Origin: Bradyrhizobium sp.
GTDB lineage: Bacteria > Pseudomonadota > Alphaproteobacteria > Rhizobiales > Xanthobacteraceae
Direction of reading: 5' to 3'
Assembly: GCF_027451485.1 (NCBI RefSeq)
Contig: NZ_DAIDJE010000208.1
Span: 1 to 64,000, forward strand
DNA length: 64,000 bases
Shown here in pieces: positions 1-9,559 of the stretch. The notes under the pieces are model-generated. The model did no database searches. It was not told the origin of the DNA and saw only the letters and a program-made list of their open reading frames with translations. The position numbers and the translations under genes were made by a program. How positions within the stretch are numbered: position 1 is the stretch's first letter; each line of letters begins with the position of its first letter.

Positions 1-1103
1 GCCTCGAGCGGCGCCTGATAGGCCAGCGCAAGGCTGTTTGCCACAGCCTCGCAGGTCACCTTGCCGCGATGGATGTTCAACCCGGCACGCAGGTGAGGAT
101 CGCGCCTGATCGCCGAAAGCCCCTCGGAGGCCAGCGCAAGACCGAACCGCAGGGTGGCGTTGTTGAGCGCGTGGCTCGACGTCAGGGGAACGGCGCCCGG
201 CATGTTGGCAACGCAGTAGTGGATCACGCTATCGACGACGAATGTCGGGTGATCATGGGTGGTCGGGTGAGACGTTTCGAAACAGCCCCCCTGATCGATC
301 GCGACGTCAACGACGACGGCGCCCTTCTTCATCGTTTTCAGCATCGGCCGCGTCACCAGCTTCGGCGCGCTGGCACCGGGAATCAACACGGCACCGATCA
401 CCACGTCGGCCGCAACAATCTCCTGATCCAGCGCCTCGCTGGTCGAAAACCGAGTTCGGACCCGGCCCGCGAACATATCGTCGAGTTCTTTCAGGCGCGG
501 CAGCGAACGATCGAGGATGGTGACTTCGGCCCCGAGGCCGACGGCCATGCGTGCGGCCTGCGTGCCGACGATGCCCCCGCCGATGACGACGATGCGCGCC
601 GGCTCAACGCCCGGAACGCCGCCGATCAACACGCCGCGACCGCCCGCCGGCCGCTTCAACGCCGAACCCGCAGCTTCGACCGACAGGCGCCCCGCGACCT
701 CGCTCATCGGCGCAAGCAGAGGCAAGCCGCCACGCTCATCGGTGACGGTCTCGTAGGCGACCGCCGTGCAGCCCGACCGCAGCAGGCCTTCGGTCTGCTC
801 GCGATCTGCAGCGAGGTGCAGGTAGGTAAAGAGGATCTGGCCCTCGCGAAGCTGCTGCCATTCCTGCGGCTGCGGCTCCTTGACCTTGACGATCATTGCG
901 GCGCGCTCAAACACTTCTTCGGCGCTTGCCGCGATCGAGGCACCGGCGCGCTGATAGATTTCGTCGGACGCGCCGATGCCCGCCCCGGCCTCCCGCTCGA
1001 TCAGAACGCTGTGACCTGCCGCCACATATTCGCGCACGGAAGAAGGCGTCAGACCGACGCGATATTCCTGCGCCTTGATTTCTCTGGGAACACCTACCAG
1101 CAT
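1..1103 (-). CDS. ald: Alanine dehydrogenase (3' end cut off by window edge)
   Basis: Catalyses the NAD-dependent reversible deamination of L-alanine to pyruvate and ammonium in the cytoplasm. The ATG is at 1103-1101, preceded by a purine-rich AGGGAAGGA, and 367 codons are present without a stop. The family is about 370 residues long, so only the last few are missing. Visible family residues are Arg15, Lys75 (in VKVKEP) and His96 (in YLHLA), a glycine-rich NAD loop (VIGGGIVG, near residue 170) and the DVAIDQGG segment near 270. It is divergent from an Lrp/AsnC regulator 126 bp away, the usual arrangement for ald and its activator. The assignment is firm. Confidence 0.95.
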   Translation of the reverse strand, partial: MLVGVPREIKAQEYRVGLTPSSVREYVAAGHSVLIEREAGAGIGASDEIYQRAGASIAASAEEVFERAAMIVKVKEPQPQEWQQLREGQILFTYLHLAADREQTEGLLRSGCTAVAYETVTDERGGLPLLAPMSEVAGRLSVEAAGSALKRPAGGRGVLIGGVPGVEPARIVVIGGGIVGTQAARMAVGLGAEVTILDRSLPRLKELDDMFAGRVRTRFSTSEALDQEIVAADVVIGAVLIPGASAPKLVTRPMLKTMKKGAVVVDVAIDQGGCFETSHPTTHDHPTFVVDSVIHYCVANMPGAVPLTSSHALNNATLRFGLALASEGLSAIRRDPHLRAGLNIHRGKVTCEAVANSLALAYQAPLE

Positions 1104-1194
1104 CGTCGTCCTTCCCTCTTCAAGTCTTCTATCTAACAACGCAGCCGCTGGCGTTTCCGGCAAAGGCTACGCCACGCACCCCGAATTGCGCTGT

Positions 1195-1228
1195 ATTCCT
1201 GCGTAAAAACTCGATATGGTGCAGGAAT
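1195..1228. promoter_or_regulatory. Inverted repeat between ald and the Lrp-type regulator
   Basis: Perfect 8-bp arms ATTCCTGC (1195-1202) and GCAGGAAT (1221-1228) are separated by 18 bp. The right arm contains the AGGA that serves as the ribosome binding site of the regulator gene at 1230. Binding here could therefore both autoregulate the regulator and control divergent ald. The repeat is seen directly; its function as an Lrp/AldR-type site is inferred. Confidence 0.45.
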
Positions 1229-1229
1229 C

Positions 1230-1718
1230 ATGCGAAAACTAGACCGATCCGATATCGCCTTGCTTCGGGAAGTGACTTCGAACGCCCGCACTTCACACGT
1301 CGAACTCGCCGAACGCGTCGGCCTTTCAAGCACCGCCTGCGCCCGCCGTCTCGCCGGGCTCGAACAAGACGGCTTGATCGAGGGATATCAGGCCGTACTC
1401 GGGCTGAAGGCCCTGGGTCTCGGCACCACGGTGGTGGTGCGCATCACGCTCGACAGCCAGAGCGAAGACGCCCTGGAAACCTTCGAACACTCGATTCTCA
1501 AATGTCCGTCGGTGGTGCGATGCTTGCTGATGTCGGGTAGCGACGACTATCTGGTCACGGTGATCGCGCGCGACATCGAGGATTTCGAGCATATCCACAA
1601 ATCGCAACTCGCCCGCCTGCCGCGGGTCTCGCGCATCCAGTCGAGCTTTGCGATTCGCGATGTCGTCAACCGTTCGTTTCCGCCGGCGGCGCTTCTGTCG
1701 CCGGACAAGAGCCGCTGA
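1230..1718 (+). CDS. Lrp/AsnC family transcriptional regulator
   Basis: A 162-residue DNA-binding regulator of the Lrp/AsnC family. The N-terminal winged helix spans about residues 4-60 (ELAERVGLSSTACARRL is the recognition helix region). A RAM/AsnC ligand-binding domain follows at about 65-150 (VRCLLMSGSDDYLV, IQSSFAIRDV). Such proteins form octamers and sense amino acids. Its divergent placement beside ald suggests it is the alanine-responsive activator AldR, but this rests on context. The ATG at 1230 follows AGGA closely. Confidence 0.9.
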   Translation: MRKLDRSDIALLREVTSNARTSHVELAERVGLSSTACARRLAGLEQDGLIEGYQAVLGLKALGLGTTVVVRITLDSQSEDALETFEHSILKCPSVVRCLLMSGSDDYLVTVIARDIEDFEHIHKSQLARLPRVSRIQSSFAIRDVVNRSFPPAALLSPDKSR

Positions 1719-1857
1719 CCTCCAAAGCCGGGAGCGATCACCGCAGCAAAATCCGGCTACGCCGAAGCAGCGTGCTGCCATCTTGATTTTGCCGGGCGGA
1801 AATCGTCCAGTGCTGGCGCGATCGGTGAGCCGGCAAGGTGAAGGGAAACAGCGTATT

Positions 1858-3564
1858 ATGGCGGGTCATTCCGGGGCTTCGCAGCCTTCCACCTCCGACA
1901 AAGCATGGCCGCTCTTTCGTTCGCTTGAAGGCTATCGCGCCGCGTTTCTCAGCCGTGATCTGTTCGCAGGAGTGACGCTTGCCGCCATCGTCATCCCCGA
2001 ACAGATGGCGACCGCTCGCCTTGGCGGCTTCGCCCCGCAGATCGGCTTTTTGGCCTTTGTGGCGGGCTCGCTTGCCTTCGCAGCGTTCGGCAGCAACCGC
2101 TTCCTGTCATCGGGCGCGGATTCGACCATCACGCCGATCTTTGCCGGCGGCCTTGCAGCGCTCGCGGCCACTGGTTCGCCGGATTATGCGACGCTCGCCG
2201 CCGCGCTTGCGCTGATGGTCGGTCTGATGCTGACCGCGGCCGGCATTTTCCGGCTGGGCTGGATTGCCGATTTGCTGTCGGTCCCGGTCACGATCGGCTT
2301 TCTGGCAGGAATTTCAGTGCACATCCTGATATCGCAGCTGCCGGGAATTTTAGGAGTGCCGGCGCCTGAAGGTCCGACGCTCCAGCGCTTCGCGACCCTT
2401 GCCGAACATCTTGGGGAGGCTAACGTCTTTACGCTCGTCATCGGTTTAGGCGTGCTCACGATCATCGCGTTGTCAGAACGGATCGACTCGCGGATTCCCG
2501 GCGCGCTGATCGGTCTTGCTTTGGCCGCCGCCGCGGTCATGCTCTTGCATCTGGAGGGCCGCGGCGTCAGCGTGCTCGGCGCAATTTCGGTCGAACCGCC
2601 GAAGCTCGCAATTCCCGTCGTGTCGGTGGGGCACCTCACCAGTCTGCTGCCGCTCGGCCTGATCATCTCGATCGTCGTCATGGTACAGACAGCGGCGACG
2701 ACGCGATCCTTTCCAACCGATCCCAATGAACCGCCGGACGTCAACCGCGACTTCGTCGGTGTCGGCATCGGGAGCATCTTTGCCGGCACGATCGGCGCCT
2801 TTGCCGTCGATGCGAGCCCGCCGCGAACTGCCGTGGTTTCCGAGACCGGCGGCCGCTCGCAGATCGCGGGCCTTGCGTCAGTTGCGATCGTCATCGCGCT
2901 GCTTGCCTTCGGCACGTCGCTGCTGCACCGGATCCCGAACGCTGCCCTTGGCGGGGTCTTGTTGTTTGTCGCGCTTCGCATCGTCCGCCTTGGCCAGATC
3001 ATCGCCATCTTCCGGCAGTCGTTCGGCGAATTTCTGCTGATCCTGGTGACCGCGGCCGGGATCATCCTTCTGCCGATCGAACAGGGCGTCGGCATCGGCA
3101 TCGGGCTGTCGCTGTTGCATGGTATCTGGACCACGACCCGCGCCCGCGTCCAGCGCTTCGAGCGCGTGCCGGGCACGTCGATCTGGTGGCCGGTGAGTTC
3201 AAAGCTGCCCGGCGAGCAGGAGCAAGGCGTGATCGTGGTCGGACTGCAGGCCCCGCTGTCGTTTCTCAACGCCTATGATTTCCGGCGCGATGTTATGGCA
3301 GCGCTTAAGTCGTCGCCCCAAAAAGTGCAGCTCATGGTACTGGAGGCGACCGGCATCGTCGAGATCGACTTCACCGCCGCGCAGGTACTCATCCAGGTTA
3401 TCCGCCAATGCCAGGAGGACGGCATCGACTTTGCCATCGCCCGGCTGGAATCCGAGCGCGCGCAAGCCGCGATCAACCGCTTCGGCATCGATGCGCTGCT
3501 GGGGCCGGATCGCCAGTTTCGCAGCGTCGAAGAGGCGATCCGCGCCCGCGCCGGAAAAGGTTAA
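1858..3564 (+). CDS. SulP family inorganic anion transporter with STAS domain
   Basis: A 568-residue inner-membrane transporter of the SulP/SLC26 family. The N-terminal part has many hydrophobic segments from about residue 30 to 420, including the family-typical block near residue 40 (VTLAAIVIPEQMATARLGG). The cytosolic C-terminus (about 455-555) is a STAS domain (LEATGIVEIDFTAAQVL). Substrates in the family include sulfate, bicarbonate and other anions; which one applies here cannot be read from sequence. An open frame extends upstream to 1648, but the ATG at 1858 preceded by AAGGTGAAGGG fits the family start. It converges with the YccF-like gene, and a short TAAGCG/CGCTTA inverted repeat lies across the 17-bp gap. 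Confidence 0.9.
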   Translation: MAGHSGASQPSTSDKAWPLFRSLEGYRAAFLSRDLFAGVTLAAIVIPEQMATARLGGFAPQIGFLAFVAGSLAFAAFGSNRFLSSGADSTITPIFAGGLAALAATGSPDYATLAAALALMVGLMLTAAGIFRLGWIADLLSVPVTIGFLAGISVHILISQLPGILGVPAPEGPTLQRFATLAEHLGEANVFTLVIGLGVLTIIALSERIDSRIPGALIGLALAAAAVMLLHLEGRGVSVLGAISVEPPKLAIPVVSVGHLTSLLPLGLIISIVVMVQTAATTRSFPTDPNEPPDVNRDFVGVGIGSIFAGTIGAFAVDASPPRTAVVSETGGRSQIAGLASVAIVIALLAFGTSLLHRIPNAALGGVLLFVALRIVRLGQIIAIFRQSFGEFLLILVTAAGIILLPIEQGVGIGIGLSLLHGIWTTTRARVQRFERVPGTSIWWPVSSKLPGEQEQGVIVVGLQAPLSFLNAYDFRRDVMAALKSSPQKVQLMVLEATGIVEIDFTAAQVLIQVIRQCQEDGIDFAIARLESERAQAAINRFGIDALLGPDRQFRSVEEAIRARAGKG

Positions 3565-3581
3565 GCGAAGGCGCGAGACGC

Positions 3582-3986
3582 TTACGCCGGAACGATCGCG
3601 CGCCCGATCGGCCACAACGCGATGCCGGCGAGCTTCAAGTGCGCCCATGCAAAGGGAAGGCCGATGATTGTCACGGCCAGGACCACCGCGGTCGCAAGAT
3701 GACCAAGCGCCAGCCACCAGCCGGCCAGTACCAGCCAGATCAGGTTGCCGATCAGGCCCAATAGACCGGTGCCGACATCGGACTCGCCGGTCAGAAGATC
3801 GCGCCGCACGGCTCGCTGGCCGAACGGCAACAGCGTATAGACGGCGATGTTGAAGGCCGCCCGCGCCCACGGCAGGCCGATGATGGTGATCGCCATGATC
3901 ACCGCAGCAACAACCCATCCGGCGGCCATCCAGACCCCGCCCAGCAGCAGCCACAGGATATTCAGAAAAAGCGAGACCGGTTGCAT
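3582..3986 (-). CDS. YccF domain membrane protein
   Basis: A 134-residue inner-membrane protein with two copies of the YccF (DUF307) domain. Each copy has a hydrophobic stretch ending in ITIIGLPWARAAFN (first) or VTIIGLPFAWAHLK (second). The two copies are clear internal repeats. Function is unknown for the family. A longer frame starts at 4073, but the ATG at 3986 (MQPVSLFLN) gives the family's normal length and places the first membrane segment at the N-terminus. Confidence 0.85.
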   Translation of the reverse strand: MQPVSLFLNILWLLLGGVWMAAGWVVAAVIMAITIIGLPWARAAFNIAVYTLLPFGQRAVRRDLLTGESDVGTGLLGLIGNLIWLVLAGWWLALGHLATAVVLAVTIIGLPFAWAHLKLAGIALWPIGRAIVPA

Positions 3987-4138
3987 GTGACCTCTTCGAA
4001 CGGTGCGCGAGCTGCGACAGGCGTTGCGGCCGCACTGCGCGGGAAAAGCGCAGGCATCCACGGCAGGCAACACGACGAGAGGATAGCAGGGAAGATGCCG
4101 CGCCGGAATGGCCGGACAGGAAAACTCGAATACGGGCG

Positions 4139-6022
4139 CTAACGCCGATAGCGGCCCGGTCGTGACGAATAAGCGTTCCGGCTCTGCTGCGCGGGCCGGC
4201 TCATCTCGCTGACGCGCGACTCACTGGCGGCGGGCACCACCAGGTTGAGCTCTTCCAGGAAGACGGGCCTTGCAAAGTAGAAACCCTGCGCGTAGCGAAT
4301 CCGCGTAGCCGCCTGGAGGTAGGCCAGTTCCTCGAAGCTCTCGACCCCCTCCGCAATCACGCTCATGCCGAGCGCTTCAGCCAGCGATTCGATCGCCCGC
4401 AGAATTCCCTGGCTGCGCGGACGAAGGTGGATGTCGGTGATGAAGGAGCGATCGATCTTGATTTCGTCGGCCGTGATGTCGGCGAGCGCCGACAAGGACG
4501 AATAGCCGATACCAAAATCGTCGATCGATATCCCTACCCCCATGTTGCGGAAGATCGGCACAACCACTTCCTGGAATCGCCGCTTGGTGACAAAGGCGTC
4601 TTCCGTGACCTCGATCATGAAACGTCGCGGGAAGCCGGTTGCCTCCAGCGCATCGGCAAATGACCGCATGAATTCGGGATTGTCGGCCTGCCTGGCGGCG
4701 ACGTTGATGCTGATCGTCGCCGTGGACCCGAACGTCTCGTTGATGAGGTCGATCGAACGGACGATCTCGGCCAGCACAAGATGGGTCAGATCGTCGATCA
4801 GGCCGAGCTCTGCGGCGAGTTCGACGAAAGTGCCGGGCGCCTGGATGATACCCTCCTCGTCGCGCAGTCGCACAAGCGCCTCCACGCCTTTGACTTCCTT
4901 GGTCCGGATGTCGACCTTGGCCTGAAAAGCGCAGCAGAAGCGCTTCTCCAGGATGGCGTGCCGCAGCGACTGCTCGACCTTCATTCGCGCAAGCGCCTCG
5001 CGCTCCATGCCGGCATCGAAGAGAGCGGCCGCCCCCTTGCCGTCGTTCTTGACCCGGTACATCGCAATATCAGCGTTCTGGAGCAGCGCATCGTAACTGC
5101 GCCCATGGTCCGGAAACAGGCTGACACCGATCGAGGTCGATGCGAATATCTCCGAGCCGTCGATGAAGAACGGCGCCTTCAGCCGCTGCAAGGTCGCCTC
5201 GAAATAATCGGCGACATCCATCTCGCTCTCGATCGGGTTGAGAAGCAGCAGGAATTCGTCGCCGCTGATCCGCGACAGCATGTCGGTCTCGCGGAGGTGG
5301 AGACTGATCCGCTTGGCTACCTCGACCAGCAGCGCATCGCCGACCGAGTGGCCGTAATAGTCGTTGATGTGCTTGAAATTGTCGACATCGAGAAAAGCGA
5401 CCGCAAAAGCATCGCGCTGTTCGGAGCGCTGGATCAGAGTCTGCACGCGGTGCTCGATCACCCGCCGCATCGGCAGGCCGGTCAATTCGTCAAAATAGGC
5501 CGAACGGAACAGATGATCCTCGACGGCCTTCTGTTCGCTGATATCGGTCGAACTCGAGAGCAGCAGCTTGCGGCCCGCGATATCCACCGGCCGATGCGCG
5601 GCGAGCAGGACCTGCTCGCCGCCGTTGCCGGCAACGGGCATCTCCACAACGGCCGCGCGGCCGGCGCGAAGCAGCTCACGTCCGTGTTTCTGCCGCTCGT
5701 CGAGATATTTCGAGACAAACTGTCCCGCAGGCCCGGCGGCCATCCCCAGCTGCGACGCCGCGGCGTCATTGATCAGAAGAAATCGGCCCTCCTCATCCTG
5801 AACGGTGACGCCGGTGGGGAGCAGGCGAAGAATATCCCGAAGCAGGCCGAGGTCATGCTCGGCTGCGAATTCGGTGGAGTCGGCGCTGATTGCGGATGCT
5901 TGGAGCGGTGACGCGTTCTGCATGACCGGGCGAGACTGGCAAAGTCTCTTGTAGTTTTGGTTAAGTGGCCTCTCACGGATTCGCGCGTCGCCGCTTTCAA
6001 ACCGGGCGGTCGCGATCGTCAT
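4139..6022 (-). CDS. PAS-GGDEF-EAL cyclic-di-GMP signalling protein
   Basis: A 627-residue cytosolic protein that should make and/or hydrolyse c-di-GMP. It has a PAS domain at about 55-170, a GGDEF domain at about 175-345 whose active-site loop reads SGDEF, and an EAL domain at about 355-600. The EAL motifs look catalytically complete: VEALVR, SINVAARQ, IEVTED, DDFGIGYSSL, EIKIDRSFI, VIAEGVES and AQGFYF. No membrane segment is seen. The start is uncertain: ATG at 6022 and ATG at 5923 are both possible and neither has a strong ribosome site. It follows an HWE histidine kinase gene by 69 bp on the same strand, so the two may be co-transcribed. Confidence 0.9.
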   Translation of the reverse strand: MTIATARFESGDARIRERPLNQNYKRLCQSRPVMQNASPLQASAISADSTEFAAEHDLGLLRDILRLLPTGVTVQDEEGRFLLINDAAASQLGMAAGPAGQFVSKYLDERQKHGRELLRAGRAAVVEMPVAGNGGEQVLLAAHRPVDIAGRKLLLSSSTDISEQKAVEDHLFRSAYFDELTGLPMRRVIEHRVQTLIQRSEQRDAFAVAFLDVDNFKHINDYYGHSVGDALLVEVAKRISLHLRETDMLSRISGDEFLLLLNPIESEMDVADYFEATLQRLKAPFFIDGSEIFASTSIGVSLFPDHGRSYDALLQNADIAMYRVKNDGKGAAALFDAGMEREALARMKVEQSLRHAILEKRFCCAFQAKVDIRTKEVKGVEALVRLRDEEGIIQAPGTFVELAAELGLIDDLTHLVLAEIVRSIDLINETFGSTATISINVAARQADNPEFMRSFADALEATGFPRRFMIEVTEDAFVTKRRFQEVVVPIFRNMGVGISIDDFGIGYSSLSALADITADEIKIDRSFITDIHLRPRSQGILRAIESLAEALGMSVIAEGVESFEELAYLQAATRIRYAQGFYFARPVFLEELNLVVPAASESRVSEMSRPAQQSRNAYSSRPGRYRR

Positions 6023-6091
6023 TAACAGAACGTCAATGATCCGTCCCGCGCGCCATCGGCTCGCCCGATCCTGCCATGAACAGGCCGTTGA

Positions 6092-7102
6092 TCAGGTTTT
6101 GGGCACGCGGCATTGCATGGTGCAATGGAGGCCGCTCTTCAAGAAGCTGAGTTCCGTCTTGCCATCGAAAGGGGCGAGCGCCGATTGGAGCAACTTGGTG
6201 CCGAATCCGGGCTGCCCGACGGCGCCGATTACAGGTCCTTCGGTTTCGTCCCATGCGATACGCAGACGATCGTCCGTGATGGACCAGGACACCTGAAGCA
6301 CACCGCGCTCGGAGGAAAATGCGCCGTATTTCGCCGCGTTGGTCGCAAGCTCGTGGAAGATCAGCGCGAGGCTGACGGCGAGCTTGGCCGGCAGAAACAA
6401 CCGCTCGCCGTTGAGGTTGAAGCGGACATGGCCATAAGGTCCAAGTTCAGAGAGCAGCAGATCCTTGATGTCGCAGCCGCCGCCGTCGACCTTGGTGATC
6501 AGTTCGTCGGTCGCGGCCAGCGCGCGGAGGCGATGGTCGACGCTCTCCCAGACCTGCGGCTGGTTTTGCAGCGCCTGATGCAGCACGGCATGGATAGTCG
6601 AGAGCTTGTTCTTCAGCCGGTGTTGCAACTCCTCGACGATGAGCTTGCGATACTCCTCTTCCCGGATCAGCCGCCTGGAAATTTCCCGCTGTCTGGCAGT
6701 GAGCGACCGATAGTGCTCCACCCCCCAGATCGTCAGCCCGGACACCACTGCGAAAATCGCCAGCAGCATAAGCCGCGGGAAAAAGCCGCTCGGCGCCTCG
6801 CCGAAATTCAGCGCAATGCCGAACCCTCCGGCGGCGGCGGCCGTGCCAATGCCCGCGCGATAGCCGCCGAGAGCGGTTGCAAAGAGCACGGCCGGGAAAT
6901 ACGGCGTGAAATAGACGTCCGGCCGGAGCATGGAGAGAATCCAGCGCGCCGCCGTCGAGAGCGCCAGGCAGGCAATTGAAAATCCCAAGATGAACGCCGG
7001 TGAGGGCCGGCCGATTCCTTGCCAGCCTCGCCGAAACTCACCGACCAAACCTGCCATAGGCTGCATCACGGGGTATTCTGGACTCGAAGGAGACGTCATC
7101 AT
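6092..7102 (-). CDS. Membrane HWE-family sensor histidine kinase
   Basis: A sensor kinase with an N-terminal membrane region of about four helices resembling DUF4118/KdpD-type sensors (residues about 30-140). The kinase core is of the HWE type: H-box EELQHRLKNKLSTIH, N-box HELATNAAKYGAF, and a WDE segment followed by GFGTKLL. HWE kinases are common in Rhizobiales and usually signal to single-domain or PhyR-like receivers. The start is uncertain: the frame opens at a TTG at 7168, with ATGs at 7102 and 7066. I use 7102 (336 residues). The partner regulator is not adjacent; the GGDEF-EAL gene lies just downstream. Confidence 0.85.
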   Translation of the reverse strand: MMTSPSSPEYPVMQPMAGLVGEFRRGWQGIGRPSPAFILGFSIACLALSTAARWILSMLRPDVYFTPYFPAVLFATALGGYRAGIGTAAAAGGFGIALNFGEAPSGFFPRLMLLAIFAVVSGLTIWGVEHYRSLTARQREISRRLIREEEYRKLIVEELQHRLKNKLSTIHAVLHQALQNQPQVWESVDHRLRALAATDELITKVDGGGCDIKDLLLSELGPYGHVRFNLNGERLFLPAKLAVSLALIFHELATNAAKYGAFSSERGVLQVSWSITDDRLRIAWDETEGPVIGAVGQPGFGTKLLQSALAPFDGKTELSFLKSGLHCTMQCRVPKT

Positions 7103-7285
7103 AACCGAAATTGGCCGGCCGCCGAGAAGGGATGTGAGCGTAAGAATCCGACCACCAGGATGAGCCAAGGCATTCCTTGGGATGAAACCGATCTCGGCGG
7201 GAGCGCCAATCGGCAGCAGGCGACTTGCGCTGACTGGACCTGCCTAACATAGTTCAATGAGGCCATCAAAAGGAGGACGATTCCA

Positions 7286-8128
7286 ATGGGCAGGCTGGAC
7301 GGGAAGATTGCTGTCATCACCGGTGCGACGAGCGGAATTGGTTTACGCACCGCCGAGATATTCGTGGCCGAGGGCGCAAAAATTGTCGTCGCCGGGCGCC
7401 GCTCCGCAGAGGGCGACGCGCTTGCGAGAAGGCTCGGCCCAGCCTGCCTCTTCCGCCGCACCGACGTCACCGTCGAAGACGATATTCGAAAGCTGATCAA
7501 TGAGGCTGTCGACAAATTCGGCCGCATCGACTGTCTTTTCAACAATGCTGGCGGACCGGCGCAGACGGGTGGGATCGAGGGCCTCGAAGCCGAGCGTTTC
7601 GATGCCGCCATGGCGACGCTGGTGCGCAACGTCATGCTCGGCATGAAGCATGTCGCTCCGCACATGCGGCGCCAGGGCTCCGGCAGCATCATCAACAATG
7701 GCAGCATCGCCGGCCGGCTCGCCGGCTTCTCATCCTCGATCGTCTATGGCGCCGCCAAGGCTGCCGTCATTCACCTGACCAAGTGCGTCGCCATGGAACT
7801 CGGCGAAGCCGGCATCCGCGTCAACAGCATTTCACCGGGCGCGATCGCCACCGGCATTTTCGGCAAGGCGCTGGGACTGTCGGTTGAGGCTGCCGAGAAA
7901 ACAGCGGCGGTGATGCGCGAGGTCACCAAGTCGGCACAGCCGATCCCGCGCGCCGGTCTGCCAGATGACATCGCACATGCGGCGGTGTTCCTTGCCAGCG
8001 ACGAATCCACCTTTATCAACGGGCATGATCTCGTCGTCGACGGCGCCATCACCGGCGGCCGCAACTGGACCCAGCAACAACAGGGTTATGTGGCCATGCG
8101 CAAGGCGTTCGATCAGATCGGCGGCTGA
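7286..8128 (+). CDS. Short-chain dehydrogenase/reductase
   Basis: A 280-residue NAD(P)-dependent oxidoreductase of the classical SDR family. It has the TGATSGIG cofactor motif near residue 13, NNAG near 90, an active-site serine in NGSIAG, and YGAAK for the catalytic Tyr and Lys near 155. The C-terminal ASDESTFINGHDLVVDGA block is family-typical. It starts with ATG preceded by a strong AGGAGG. The substrate is unknown. It converges with the P450 gene with a 13-bp gap, so it is a neighbour of, but not in an operon with, the P450 and the luciferase-like monooxygenase. Confidence 0.92.
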   Translation: MGRLDGKIAVITGATSGIGLRTAEIFVAEGAKIVVAGRRSAEGDALARRLGPACLFRRTDVTVEDDIRKLINEAVDKFGRIDCLFNNAGGPAQTGGIEGLEAERFDAAMATLVRNVMLGMKHVAPHMRRQGSGSIINNGSIAGRLAGFSSSIVYGAAKAAVIHLTKCVAMELGEAGIRVNSISPGAIATGIFGKALGLSVEAAEKTAAVMREVTKSAQPIPRAGLPDDIAHAAVFLASDESTFINGHDLVVDGAITGGRNWTQQQQGYVAMRKAFDQIGG

Positions 8129-8141
8129 ACTCTCGATCGGC

Positions 8142-9518
8142 CTAAGCCGTCGGCGTCACCATCACCCGCAACCCGTCGCGCGGCTTGGGGATCGGCCACA
8201 TGTACCAGTCCGGCGCCCGGCCACTCGGCAGCGAGACGCTGACGCTTTGCAGGAAATGCCGCGCAAAACATTTCGCCTGCATGTAGGCGAAATGCAGTCC
8301 CAGGCACATATGCGCGCCGCCGCCGAACGGCACGAAAGCGAAACGATGGCGGCTGCGCTGCGCCTCCTCGGTGAAGCGCAGCGGATCGAAGCCATCGGGA
8401 TCGGGCCAGATATCGCGCATGTGATGCGTGAACAGCGGGTTGATGCCGACCAGCGTACCGGCCGGAATGTCGTAGCCGCCGAAGGCGAAATCGCGCGTCG
8501 CGCGCCGGGGGACCGACGGTACGGGCGGTCGCAGCCGCATCGCTTCCTTGAACGCCATTTCGGTGAGCGGCATCGCTTCGAGGTGCTCGAAGGAGGTCGG
8601 CGCATCGCTCGCAACGCCGAGACTCGAAACTTCGTCACGCAGTTTCTGCTGCCACTGCGGGTTCGCGGCGAGTGCCGCCACGAAGGAGGTCAGCGACGAT
8701 GTCAGCGTGTCGTGCGCGGCCATCATCAGAAAACTCATATGATCGACGATATCCTGCGGCGACAGCAGCGCACCGTCCTCATGGGTGGCACGGCAGAGCT
8801 GGGAGAACAGATCCTCGCCGCCTTTGGCCCGGCGGATGGGGATCTGCTCGGAAAAGTAAGCCACGATGCGCGCGCGGCCCTTGACGCCGCGCGCCATCTG
8901 CGTGCCCGGCAAAGGCGTTCGGATCGGCGCGATCGACGCCGCGACCATATCGACAAAGGCTTTGGTGATCTCCTCGACCTCGGGACCGATCGCGGTGCCG
9001 AGAAATGACGTGGCGGCAAGATCGAGCGTCAGCTGCTTCATCGCCGGATAAAACAGCATTTCTCCCGGACGCTGCCGCCACTCGGCGACGCGCTGCGCAA
9101 TGCCGGCGTCGAGCGCCGCCAGATAGGACTTCATCGGACCGGATTTGAACGCGACCGACAGGGCGCGGCGGTGCAGCCGATGCTCGTCGAAGTCGAGCAG
9201 CATCAGGCCGCGCGGGAACAGACGGCCCAGGATGGTGCCCCAGCCATGGGTGGACGAGAACAGCCTGACCTGATCGAACAGCACGAGCTCGTTGGCTTCA
9301 GGTCCGAGAATCGTCAGGCTGGTCTCGCCAAGCACGCGGCTCCGATAGACGTGGCCATATTTCGCCGCCATCCGCTCGACCTCGCCCTTCGGATCAGCAA
9401 GGATGTTGAGGGTCCGGCCGACCAGCGGCCAGCCCTCGTCGCCCGGAATGTGCGAAAGCGCCTTGCGGTGCGGCGCGGTCAGTGCCATCGGCTGAAAAGT
9501 CGCACTTTGCATCGACAT
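8142..9518 (-). CDS. Cytochrome P450
   Basis: A 458-residue soluble bacterial P450 monooxygenase. It shows the I-helix region (MAAHDTLTSS), the K-helix ExxR (EAMR, near 325) and the heme loop FVPFGGGAHMCLG with the Cys ligand near residue 406. The I-helix has AAHDT rather than the usual AGxDT/AGHET, a variation to note for proton delivery. Redox partners are not encoded nearby. It follows the luciferase-like monooxygenase by 41 bp and is probably in the same transcript. The start ATG has a nearby GGAG. The substrate cannot be inferred. Confidence 0.93.
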   Translation of the reverse strand: MSMQSATFQPMALTAPHRKALSHIPGDEGWPLVGRTLNILADPKGEVERMAAKYGHVYRSRVLGETSLTILGPEANELVLFDQVRLFSSTHGWGTILGRLFPRGLMLLDFDEHRLHRRALSVAFKSGPMKSYLAALDAGIAQRVAEWRQRPGEMLFYPAMKQLTLDLAATSFLGTAIGPEVEEITKAFVDMVAASIAPIRTPLPGTQMARGVKGRARIVAYFSEQIPIRRAKGGEDLFSQLCRATHEDGALLSPQDIVDHMSFLMMAAHDTLTSSLTSFVAALAANPQWQQKLRDEVSSLGVASDAPTSFEHLEAMPLTEMAFKEAMRLRPPVPSVPRRATRDFAFGGYDIPAGTLVGINPLFTHHMRDIWPDPDGFDPLRFTEEAQRSRHRFAFVPFGGGAHMCLGLHFAYMQAKCFARHFLQSVSVSLPSGRAPDWYMWPIPKPRDGLRVMVTPTA

Positions 9519-9559
9519 GTCGGAAGCTCCATGGACTCGAGGGAACGATTAAGCGCCTA

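Noticed and set aside
69-1136. Plus-strand open frame of 355 codons over the ald gene
   Set aside because: The minus strand reads as alanine dehydrogenase with its active-site residues. The plus frame is Arg/His/Asp-rich, as expected for an antisense frame in GC-rich coding DNA.
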